DNA from: an uncultured euryarchaeote
GTDB taxonomy: Archaea; Thermoplasmatota; Poseidoniia; Poseidoniales; Poseidoniaceae
NCBI GenBank assembly: GCA_937892665.1
Contig: CALBJF010000373.1
Span: forward strand, 1 to 11,789
DNA length: 11,789 nt
Reading direction: 5' to 3'
The translations under genes and the position numbers were made by a program. Below, piece after piece: positions 7,101 through 11,280 of the stretch (its first letter is position 1; each line of letters starts with the position of its first letter). The notes beneath the pieces are model-generated. The model ran no database searches. It saw only the letters and a program-made list of their open reading frames with translations, and was not told the DNA's origin.

Positions 7101-9066
7101 GAACCCAATCAACCTCAGAGACGACCCAGAATCTTTCTTACCAGACGGATTCGGGCCAGTCAATGTTATTCTTCGATTCGAAGAATCATTGCCAAATGAG
7201 GGCTGTGCGGGTCTTGATGCAAGTTACCTCGGACTACAAGGTCAATGGGATCCATGTGCAAATGTTCCAGGGAACAACCACTTCAGAACCGTCATGACAT
7301 ACAACGCAAATGGATTCTCTCTCATCGGAAGAACCCTCTTGTCAGTGGATGACCAGATAGTCTACACGAGCGAAATTGATACGGTTACAGGCCTAGTTGT
7401 TCCAAAGCCAATGATTGTTACAGGACAGCTAAAGGATGAACTTGGAACCAACCTAACCGACCGCACAATACGTGTAAGTTATGAGATGGTGAATGGCCAA
7501 AGCGGCCCAGTGAATTGTAATGCAGGTGTCACTGACAGCGATGGATTCTATTCTATTGCCTGTCCTCTTTCTGACGCAACTGCAGGTAAGACGAAGGTTA
7601 CAGTTTCATACTCTTCGTATGATAACAATGATGCATTCCGTTACGACAACAAGACAGTTCAAACAGAATTCGATGTGTTCTCAAATTCAACACTTGATAT
7701 CAACGAAGTAGGACCGTTCAAGTCCAGCGTCGATACATTCACAGTTGATGGAATACCTTACCCAGTTCTTTACTTGAAGGAATCATTCCACGTTGACGCT
7801 CTACTCAGCCAGAGTAACGGGCGCTCAGTTGGCGGTAAGTGTCTGAACATCTATCTTGACCCTGAAGAAAACATTCGACCTATTGCAACAATTCGCACAA
7901 GTGATGTCGATGGAACTGCAGAGTGGTTTAGTGGAGATCCTCTCCAAAACCCAACCCTGCGTGGTGTCGAATTAACAGGTGGTAAGAAAGAAGGATTCAG
8001 AACTCTTCGAGTTGCCTTTGAGCCAGACTTCAACATCCCTGGAGGATGTGACAGAGACATTGAGAACGTTCTCAATGGATCATTCGCAGAACTGGATGTT
8101 TTGGTGCGATCTCGTGTCGATATGCAAGTTCAAACTACGTGGTACAGAGGTGGCGAAGCCGGTGTTCCAGAGAATACCCCTATTATTGGTGAAGTAGCAC
8201 TGTTACGCGATCGAATTGACGTCGCGATCGAGGCTGAAGAGATTCAATTCATTCGCCAATATCGAGACGAAACTGGCGCATGGCAAACAATGCCTGGTGG
8301 AGTAAACAATTCTATCACAAATGAACAAGGGATTGCTCGATTTGAATGGAATTTCGATGGACGCACATGTGATGGAGTGGAGTGTACTGGTGAATGGCAA
8401 GTTATTGCAGTCTATGCAGGAAGCACTAATTTCCAAGCATCTCAGAACAACATCACCTTCGCTGTAGATTACAAAGAAAAAGTTAGCGAGGAAAAAGCAG
8501 GCTTCTTCTCTCCTGAGAATTTGATGGCTTATGGAATTGTCCTCATGGCTCTGCTTGTCGCGAGTGCACTCTACTATCGTCGAGCCATGAGCCGAAGACA
8601 AGTTCAGTCTCTACGTGGTATCCTCACAGATACAATGATGCAGCTCGAAGCGAGTAATGAATACATCAAGATCATCTTTGATTGTTACAAGAATCTCGTT
8701 AAGCACTTCCGTAAGTACGGCTTCATGAAGAAGGTATACGAAACAACTCGTGAATTCGAAGCAGCGGTTCGTACGGCATTCAACATGGTTCCTCCACAAC
8801 AACTCGACGGTTTCCTAACCATCTTTGAAGAGGCGCGTTACTCCGACCACAATATCGGTGTCATGCAACGTGATGAAGCAATATCAACACTTGGAGCTAT
8901 TACCACTTCGATCACCGCCGCTTTAGGCGAAGATTCGTTGATTAAGCGATATGAAGGCACTGGTTTGTACGATAAGCAAACCAAGGCTGGAGAATTTGTT
9001 GCTGCAGACGGTACAACCCGTCAAGCAGGAATCGTTGAAGGTGAATCGACCGACTTCAAGATTTGA
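1132..9066 (+). CDS. giant membrane-anchored TSP3-repeat surface protein with DUF4129-like cytoplasmic tail
   Basis: This encodes 2644 residues. Residues 1-12 are basic/polar, and 14-34 are a hydrophobic signal or anchor segment. Residues 122 to about 1209 hold roughly 35 acidic calcium loops (DxDxDGxxD, mostly DHDNDG, DDDNDG and DWDGDG), interrupted by longer Trp/Tyr/Cys-containing inserts. Residues 1212-2463 look like successive beta-sandwich (Ig-like or carboxypeptidase-regulatory-like) modules with recurring TDxxGxxxF signatures, two EF-hand-like sites and about two dozen N-X-S/T sequons. Residues 2464-2482 are a transmembrane helix followed by YYRRAMSRR, so the C-terminus should be cytoplasmic. 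Residues 2515-2600 resemble DUF4129, with a DCYKNLVKHF start, TTREFE and FEEARYSDH. The likely role is a calcium-stiffened cell-surface stalk or adhesin; ligand and partners cannot be read from the sequence. Architecture is certain in outline; exact domain families need profile searches. Confidence 0.9.
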   Translation: MLKIRYKKNSESNILTSVILVMLMVMSTTLAMMIPTEWDEPTTTVDVEYSPMESSPAMQSMNQAGQGSYDGVTTFNNDNVHPSLSDIMWADTGIASGVIHDIGAIEAIMASNNFLIEESNRDDHDNDGISDLYDLDDDNDGIYDLLERFDGCYGTDPFDHDNDGISDADDWDDDNDGILEGPLDIAALEGQGLDPLNVSTHRYLPEDTIHPWTGTQVGAFYLADQNPLDHDNDGVTDEDTDGSGAGRFDEDDDNDGRIDQFTWPCDFDNDGVRDYFDDDDDDDGVKDVEDSNPYDATVTTSHTQAGNLFAAPTAWDFIDYRDYSGGVNYVTWEAARVDANDEFDYAGGTTGDGAAGTPSFTDIIDGDLDGDGIPNFIDPDNDNDGTPDSADTDDDNDLILDMFDPDDDNDGIPDVCVNVDFNNDGLSDYTWTNRSPYETPGGNTDGKAGLDCELDYDQDLDDDRLRPFDQNYNAIYDWLDPEMGGTTSPDNLGNVLVSGDATNFEYDTDDDNIDNENDSFPLDKASDVIAWNCPTSANPNPTNPDPRCQTRRASFSQFNDWDGDGVLNWEDVDDDNDGIIDMLDIDWDCDLDNDGDLHAINGALYRDDGPNSVDSDIDGDGLENDIDWDDDNDGLSDLFDPDDGNCGLVDSDLSDAFQQPAYPVGDGGSLTGGADNQDYATNADLYWAMVFLHNPFSEMVLDYNGYDGTTNPVTPGTIPEFYWFIFARWSSYNGGNEWDIDSDGDSLVNGLDIDQDGDGLPDWWDQDEGNDGIQDINDLKMGGSFNMTTCGVTVGNLGQGFTCGYNYAIAYQMPLNGVNAQFGLPYSTRPDAVVDQGATPGGASGNWSCTPGAQGGCWHYDFGGDGNTDSAITYLQMQNNRDSFVTWMGLFTGIWQWNSDNGPEADFPDELGADLLQNDEDGDVDGDFYNNSIDLDDDYDSVYDWFDVDDDNDGLWDYFEIDSNDDLDDDAGQENGNFFSGTNCVDNDDDGNDADADDDGFYQAVWDRGDMTLGLIQPKVYDVDNDNDGVPDGEDVDDDNNGILDINQELIAGCFWGEEQSTWDHDNDGIVNWADDDWDGDGISNADELLISITQAFDHDNDGDRDDIDIDDDQDGMHDEDEVMLWPERFQRNSTNPWDHDDFGSGEALANPSDPFTGPDVIDEDDDNDTRADADWDHLEEGFSSDTCYAGALSSDWDSDNDCTFDEDDKAPTFITLDMPGNLWMDAQSPAIFSGVVTWVNPITLVQENASNMPVQIHIEWASNGTTAIETTNILTGQNGRFSVGQFLYPEDIVVGDNTTYKVYAVVTEMFAFNGATSADYLVGVEANMTIDPSSNNWEFFRSDEQQLWLEFYSYYTADYQRGIYSNPIPYAPVTFSFYGGLFGNLTEPTNFTNFDGLGYRANSNGLTSVSFEQAGGATGVWKQVQFNSTMDNGAGVAPGGLEEIIWNNNTKVHDIVQDSNGLSAQYERVNTSLPAGDYSYVGRVQPDLASEYPFPFLHGDEDEPRSMRVMHRMNIAGTMTLEGTQPISFFDATINNGDGTFGNWRYMYHGPALTAAGINYNEVSAYKAYSTLWDGNDASLTGQAVNIIDFVDVNATHWFITLVNGGDSNLPPCGQVDPSDPDSPVRCEIVPEMDTGTSLGLAGDVSNRTEIPWTVDPIAVQIDRDRNGIFSSGGETQFTQTPKCRDSLGNDILMTVQGDETECQTKGGIQAVYDYNFTWESQFASGTYGMRVDFTNSAYYFTGNSSTLATTGAYINVTVIGTTDFQLTSIPRLYRNTNTSIQARLIDNSLQPVREAPVNYTWSFDGRTETSYTDTNGFFEMPFNITSDDDLGSFTLTFDYEGTSLLKPSNAVQQVWVVSRTFVSVISTDGNRRQSGDLWDFTAQVKDDNKTFEYDSGGRDLDGTTAPNGGLVDVIFEGTDFDNVQHRQVIATLAPSAGVISLPETQPDSAHLCYYDGNGDGFADRDLNQNGVLERLESVGCLKADVSPLNPINLRDDPESFLPDGFGPVNVILRFEESLPNEGCAGLDASYLGLQGQWDPCANVPGNNHFRTVMTYNANGFSLIGRTLLSVDDQIVYTSEIDTVTGLVVPKPMIVTGQLKDELGTNLTDRTIRVSYEMVNGQSGPVNCNAGVTDSDGFYSIACPLSDATAGKTKVTVSYSSYDNNDAFRYDNKTVQTEFDVFSNSTLDINEVGPFKSSVDTFTVDGIPYPVLYLKESFHVDALLSQSNGRSVGGKCLNIYLDPEENIRPIATIRTSDVDGTAEWFSGDPLQNPTLRGVELTGGKKEGFRTLRVAFEPDFNIPGGCDRDIENVLNGSFAELDVLVRSRVDMQVQTTWYRGGEAGVPENTPIIGEVALLRDRIDVAIEAEEIQFIRQYRDETGAWQTMPGGVNNSITNEQGIARFEWNFDGRTCDGVECTGEWQVIAVYAGSTNFQASQNNITFAVDYKEKVSEEKAGFFSPENLMAYGIVLMALLVASALYYRRAMSRRQVQSLRGILTDTMMQLEASNEYIKIIFDCYKNLVKHFRKYGFMKKVYETTREFEAAVRTAFNMVPPQQLDGFLTIFEEARYSDHNIGVMQRDEAISTLGAITTSITAALGEDSLIKRYEGTGLYDKQTKAGEFVAADGTTRQAGIVEGESTDFKI
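1495..4770 (+). repeat. calcium-loop (TSP3-like) repeat region of the giant protein
   Basis: About 35 acidic loops were counted by eye across residues 122 to about 1209. Units are irregular: tight dyads alternate with inserts of 20-90 residues rich in aromatics, Gly and Cys. A 20-bp sequence beginning GACCACGATAACG is identical at 1498-1517 and 4321-4340, nearly 3 kb apart, pointing to unit duplication or conversion. Bases 1960-1980 are six GAT codons plus GAC, giving seven Asp in a row. The reverse strand and other frames stay open here only because of the codon bias. Confidence 0.85.
8521..8577 (+). other. transmembrane helix coding segment of the giant protein
   Basis: Residues 2464-2482 (LMAYGIVLMALLVASALYY) form the only strong hydrophobic stretch after the N-terminus. 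Acidic/Lys-rich residues precede it and RRAMSRR follows. By the positive-inside rule this places the large repeat region outside and about 160 C-terminal residues inside the cell. Confidence 0.85.
8674..8940 (+). other. DUF4129-like domain in the cytoplasmic tail of the giant protein
   Basis: Residues about 2515-2603 follow the usual layout of DUF4129. A helix with Cys-Tyr and basic residues (DCYKNLVKHFRKYG) is followed by a TTREFE motif, then a Pro-Pro turn, an F..IFEEARYSDH stretch, and a final Arg-Asp-Glu-Ala helix. DUF4129 commonly ends transglutaminase-like membrane proteins and other surface proteins; its function is not established. The assignment is by motif recall, not a profile score. 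Confidence 0.6.
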
Positions 9067-9085
9067 AGCGTGAACGAACCCCTAC

Positions 9086-9117
9086 AAGGATTGGCTTAGC
9101 CAACCTTCAAGGGTTGG
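9086..9117 (+). promoter_or_regulatory. overlapping, mutually exclusive hairpins before the 153-residue gene
   Basis: TTGGC (9091-9095) pairs with GCCAA (9099-9103) over a 3-base loop, extended by AAGG (9086-9089) with CCTT (9104-9107) around a bulged A. Alternatively CCAACC (9100-9105) pairs with GGTTGG (9112-9117) over a 6-base loop, ending directly at the ATG at 9118. The two folds share bases 9100-9105 and cannot coexist. There is no T-tract and no Shine-Dalgarno site. A regulatory role is speculative. Confidence 0.3.
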
Positions 9118-9579
9118 ATGCGCTCTCAAGTTACCATGGAAGACTGGAAGATACTCATCGACCGCGCTATGGCTGCAGAAACACAGAACACGATTGAAGC
9201 ACACAAGATATACGGTGATGCAGTACGTTCAGCACTTGCCCAAACACAAATGCTTCTCGGAGATTTGGAAGCAGCGCAAGTCATCGAAGCCCTGTACGGT
9301 GCTCTCGTAGCATACTCACAACAAGTCATGCTTCGAATGAAAGCTGAAGACCCAGAAGTTGGCGGTGTCGATCACGCATTCCGTGCAGGACAAGCCTACG
9401 GGGTCTCATGTGTCCTAAACCACCTCATCGATCAGTTAACTGACGTGGCAGGAATTACGGCTCTCGGCGCTCTTGATGACTTCTCAGATACGCTCCATGA
9501 TGAAATTATCATTCAAGGTCGCGCTGCAGGTTTAACTGTTGAACTCTTAGATGCAAAAGGCGAAATTCTCTACGATTGA
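9118..9579 (+). CDS. unrecognised soluble alpha-helical protein, 153 residues
   Basis: I do not recognise the family. The product is acidic and appears mostly helical: an N-terminal amphipathic stretch (EDWKILIDRAMAAETQN), an Ala/Leu/Gln-rich helical middle (residues about 28-75), a Gly-containing segment with HAFRAGQAYGVSCVLNHLIDQ, and an ending (GLTVELLDAKGEILYD) that reads like two beta strands. There is no signal peptide, transmembrane helix or zinc motif. The ATG at 9118 has no Shine-Dalgarno site; an in-frame ATG at 9136 (MEDWKIL) is an equally plausible start. It begins 51 nt after the giant protein's stop on the same strand without an intervening T-tract, so co-transcription is possible, and it lies 76 nt before eL18. 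A link to the giant protein's cytoplasmic tail is only a positional suggestion. Coding character is supported by the length and by codon usage like its neighbours. Confidence 0.75.
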   Translation: MRSQVTMEDWKILIDRAMAAETQNTIEAHKIYGDAVRSALAQTQMLLGDLEAAQVIEALYGALVAYSQQVMLRMKAEDPEVGGVDHAFRAGQAYGVSCVLNHLIDQLTDVAGITALGALDDFSDTLHDEIIIQGRAAGLTVELLDAKGEILYD

Positions 9580-9655
9580 ATCTCTTCTATCGCGTCGGTG
9601 ACTTCATAACCAGCAGGTAGGTCGCGAGAATGCCTCAAAGCATCGAGGGAGTCAT
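9580..9655 (+). promoter_or_regulatory. leader of the ribosomal-protein operon
   Basis: This 76-nt gap precedes eL18. It ends with the purine-rich Shine-Dalgarno GAGGGAG (9645-9651) four bases before the ATG. CTTCATAA (9602-9609) is a weak TATA-like candidate that would place a start near 9630-9635. No strong BRE/TATA pair is present, so the operon promoter could lie elsewhere. Confidence 0.3.
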
Positions 9656-10021
9656 ATGAGCAAGCCAATACGAAAGACAAATGCAGATTTGGTCGAGTTA
9701 ATCGGTCAACTGAAAGCCCAGTCTCGTGATACCGGTGTAGCACTATGGCGAGATGTTGCTCAGCGCCTCTCTAGGAGCCGCAAAAACTGGGCCCAGCCAA
9801 ACCTAAGCCGCGTAACTCGTTACGCCCCAGAGGATGTAACCATCCTTGTACCGGGGAAACTGCTTGGATCTGGTGAAGTCACAGGGAACCGCACCATCGC
9901 CGCCTATAGTGTCAGCACAAGCGCACGAGCCAAGATTGAAGCCGCAGGTGGGCGAGTTCTCACCTACGGTGAATTGATGAACGAAAACCCAAGCGGAAAC
10001 GGGGTGATTATCCTTGGATGA
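9656..10021 (+). CDS. rpl18e: large-subunit ribosomal protein eL18 (L18e)
   Basis: This 121-residue protein is a normal length for archaeal L18e, a component of the 50S subunit shared by archaea and eukaryotes. Diagnostic stretches are the NADLVELIGQLK-type N-terminal helix, the Trp-rich ALWRDVAQRLSRSRKNWAQPNLSRV segment, the PEDVTILVPGKLLGSGEV core, and RAKIEAAGGRVLTYGEL near the end. GAGGGAG at 9645-9651 supports the ATG at 9656. It is the first gene of a ribosomal/RNA-polymerase cluster and its end overlaps the start of uL13 by 8 nt. In many archaea rpoD precedes L18e; here the preceding gene is an unrecognised protein. Confidence 0.96.
   Translation: MSKPIRKTNADLVELIGQLKAQSRDTGVALWRDVAQRLSRSRKNWAQPNLSRVTRYAPEDVTILVPGKLLGSGEVTGNRTIAAYSVSTSARAKIEAAGGRVLTYGELMNENPSGNGVIILG
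10001..10008 (+). promoter_or_regulatory. Shine-Dalgarno site supporting the TTG start of uL13
   Basis: GGGGTGAT lies inside the 3' end of the eL18 gene, with five bases between it and the TTG at 10014. The same five-base gap separates GAGGTGAT from the rpoN ATG. No in-frame ATG is available before the conserved LGRLAS segment, so this site decides the start. Confidence 0.65.
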
Positions 10022-10502
10022 AGCAACAACCTACGTCTTTGATGCCGATGGACTCATCCTAGGACGTCTCGCATCGACAGTAGCAGATATGCTTCTGAAG
10101 GCTGCACGCTCAGATCGTGATGACAAAGTTGTCATCATTAATTCTGAGAAAGCAATCGTTTCGGGAAGTTCAACTTCTGTTCTACAGAACTATCACGACA
10201 AATACGCATTGAACCATGCTCGCAAGGGTCCTTTTTATCCTCGTATGCCAGACATGATTCTCAAGCGTACTGTTCGTGGAATGTTACCTTACCAAAGAAA
10301 GAGCAGTGGTCGCAGAGCACTCCGAAATCTACGTGTAGAAATCGGTTGCCCTCATCATCTTGCCTCAGGCATGCCAGAAGGCCATGTTGAAGGCGATGAC
10401 AGCAACATACGCAAATCCTTGCCAGAAAGCTATGTTCGCCTCGGCGACATCAGCGCAAGTCTTGGTGCACCAGCGCACCGATGGACCGGAGGTGAACAAT
10501 GA
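10014..10502 (+). CDS. rpl13: large-subunit ribosomal protein uL13
   Basis: This 162-residue protein of the 50S subunit is close to the usual archaeal L13 length. Recognisable features are the opening FDADGLILGRLASTVADMLL, VVIINSEKAIVSG, and the basic stretch HARKGPFYPRMPDMILKRTVRGMLPYQ, which is the L13 signature area. It then carries an archaeal C-terminal extension ending LGAPAHRWTGGEQ. The start is a TTG within the last codons of eL18, chosen for the GGGGTGAT at 10001-10008 and because the next in-frame ATG would delete the conserved LILGRLAS segment. The 8-nt overlap with eL18 and the overlap of its stop with the uS9 start region point to translational coupling. Confidence 0.95.
   Translation: MDEATTYVFDADGLILGRLASTVADMLLKAARSDRDDKVVIINSEKAIVSGSSTSVLQNYHDKYALNHARKGPFYPRMPDMILKRTVRGMLPYQRKSSGRRALRNLRVEIGCPHHLASGMPEGHVEGDDSNIRKSLPESYVRLGDISASLGAPAHRWTGGEQ
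10488..10495 (+). promoter_or_regulatory. full-length Shine-Dalgarno site for uS9
   Basis: GGAGGTGA is a complete match to the expected complement of the 16S rRNA 3' end. Two adjacent ATGs follow, at 10499 and 10502. The second is preferred because its spacing is closer to that of uL13 and rpoN. The site lies within the last codons of uL13. Confidence 0.75.
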
Positions 10503-10933
10503 TGGCACGTAAGAAGAAGTCAGTAGAAAGTTCAGGAAAGAGAAAGACAGCGGTTGCACGAGCATCCGTCAAAGCAGGAAAAGGTCGAGTTCGCGTAAAC
10601 AGTGAACCGATCGAAATCCTACAACCATCTCTTGCACGCCGTAAGGCAATGGAACCACTCGTCATTGCAGATGCAATGAATCGCCTATCCAAGGTCGACA
10701 TCAACCTCACTACCAACGGTGGAGGAATCATGGGCCAAACCGATGCAATTCGAACAGCAATTGCTCGTGGCCTGGTTCACTACAACGGTGGAGCAGAAGG
10801 AATCGACGAAGAACTTCGTGACGAGTACCTACGATTTGATCGTAGCCTTCTTGTTAACGATCCTCGTCGTAAGGAAGCAAAGCACCAACTTGGACGTGGT
10901 GCTCGCCGAAAGAAACAAAAGTCCTATCGATGA
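10502..10933 (+). CDS. rps9: small-subunit ribosomal protein uS9
   Basis: This 143-residue protein of the 30S subunit matches archaeal S9. It has a basic N-terminus (ARKKKSVESSGKRKTAVARA), the GKGRVRVN beta segment, TTNGGGIMGQTDAIRTAIARGL (the S9 signature region), and a highly basic tail ending QKSYR; the terminal Tyr-Arg is the conserved end that approaches the decoding centre tRNAs. A slightly longer start at ATG 10499 is possible and would add one Met. The stop of uL13 shares bases with these start codons, indicating coupled translation. uS9 following uL13 is the standard order in archaea and bacteria. Confidence 0.96.
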   Translation: MARKKKSVESSGKRKTAVARASVKAGKGRVRVNSEPIEILQPSLARRKAMEPLVIADAMNRLSKVDINLTTNGGGIMGQTDAIRTAIARGLVHYNGGAEGIDEELRDEYLRFDRSLLVNDPRRKEAKHQLGRGARRKKQKSYR

Positions 10934-10939
10934 GGTGAT
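10932..10939 (+). promoter_or_regulatory. Shine-Dalgarno site for rpoN
   Basis: GAGGTGAT overlaps the uS9 stop codon (TGA at 10931-10933) and precedes the rpoN ATG at 10945 by five bases. This favours reinitiation by ribosomes finishing uS9 and fixes the rpoN start. Confidence 0.7.
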
Positions 10940-10944
10940 GAAAG

Positions 10945-11148
10945 ATGATAATTCCAATCCGTTGTTTTAGCTGTGGTACCGTTATTGCTCACAAGTGGGA
11001 AGCGTTCAATGAAAAACTCGCAGAAGGTGCTAGCGTAGGCGATGCACTCGACCACGTAGGTTTCGAACGCTACTGTTGCCGACGTATGTACGTCGGACAC
11101 ATTGATTTGATCGAAGAAATCGTTCCTTTCAGTGCTCAACACAAGTGA
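10945..11148 (+). CDS. rpoN: DNA-directed RNA polymerase subunit N (RpoN, Rpb10 homologue)
   Basis: This 67-residue protein is the usual size of the archaeal zinc-binding RNA polymerase subunit N, the counterpart of eukaryotic Rpb10, which helps assemble the D/L/N/P platform. The zinc ligands are the CFSC pair near the N-terminus (residues 7 and 10) and the adjacent Cys pair in ERYCCRRM (residues about 44-45). These are the diagnostic CX2C...CC pattern. The MIIPIRCFSCG start and the HIDLIEEIVPF end also fit the family. It lies 11 nt after uS9 with a strong Shine-Dalgarno site and is followed 9 nt later by a tRNA. It is not the bacterial sigma-54 that shares this gene symbol. Confidence 0.97.
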   Translation: MIIPIRCFSCGTVIAHKWEAFNEKLAEGASVGDALDHVGFERYCCRRMYVGHIDLIEEIVPFSAQHK

Positions 11149-11157
11149 AGATACCAA

Positions 11158-11232
11158 GGGCCTGTGGGTTAGCTTGGCCTATACTTGGCGGCTGGGGGCC
11201 GTCAGACCCCAGTTCAAATCTGGGCAGGCCCA
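11158..11232 (+). tRNA. tRNA-Pro (anticodon GGG)
   Basis: The 75-nt cloverleaf was folded by hand. Acceptor arm GGGCCTG/CAGGCCC has seven perfect pairs. The T-arm CCCAG-TTCAAAT-CTGGG has five pairs and a normal seven-base loop. The anticodon stem GGCGG/CCGTC (one G-U) closes the loop CTGGGGG, giving T33 and anticodon GGG. The D-arm is weak (three pairs) but has T8, A14 and the GG of the D-loop. The discriminator is A and no CCA is encoded, as is common in archaea. There is no intron. It starts 9 nt after the rpoN stop, so it is probably co-transcribed with the operon and released by RNase P and 3' processing. Confidence 0.93.
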
Positions 11233-11280
11233 CTCCGTAGATATCAGGGCTAATACCTGACCAAGCAGCCTTGCATTGAT
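11233..11280 (+). promoter_or_regulatory. spacer with possible promoter and small inverted repeat
   Basis: TCAGG (11244-11248) and CCTGA (11256-11260) form a 5-bp inverted repeat around GCTAATA. The same AT-rich core (TAATAC, 11251-11256) is a TATA-like candidate 25-30 bases before the ATG at 11281, which would make a leaderless transcript. No Shine-Dalgarno site precedes that ATG, which is consistent with leaderless initiation. No T-tract terminator is seen after the tRNA. Confidence 0.25.

Noticed and set aside
1335..8802. Many open frames of 60-130 codons on the minus strand and other plus frames within the giant gene
   Set aside because: They lack ribosome binding sites, mirror the Asp-rich codon bias, and lie wholly inside a continuous 2644-codon gene with recognisable domains.
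9590..9627. TCGCG/CGCGA inverted repeat in the eL18 leader as an autoregulatory site
   Set aside because: Only five pairs across a 28-base loop; this is expected by chance and shows no resemblance to a ribosomal-protein binding site.
10719..10970. Alternative 83-codon frame over uS9 and rpoN
   Set aside because: It overlaps two confidently identified genes in another frame and has no recognisable product.
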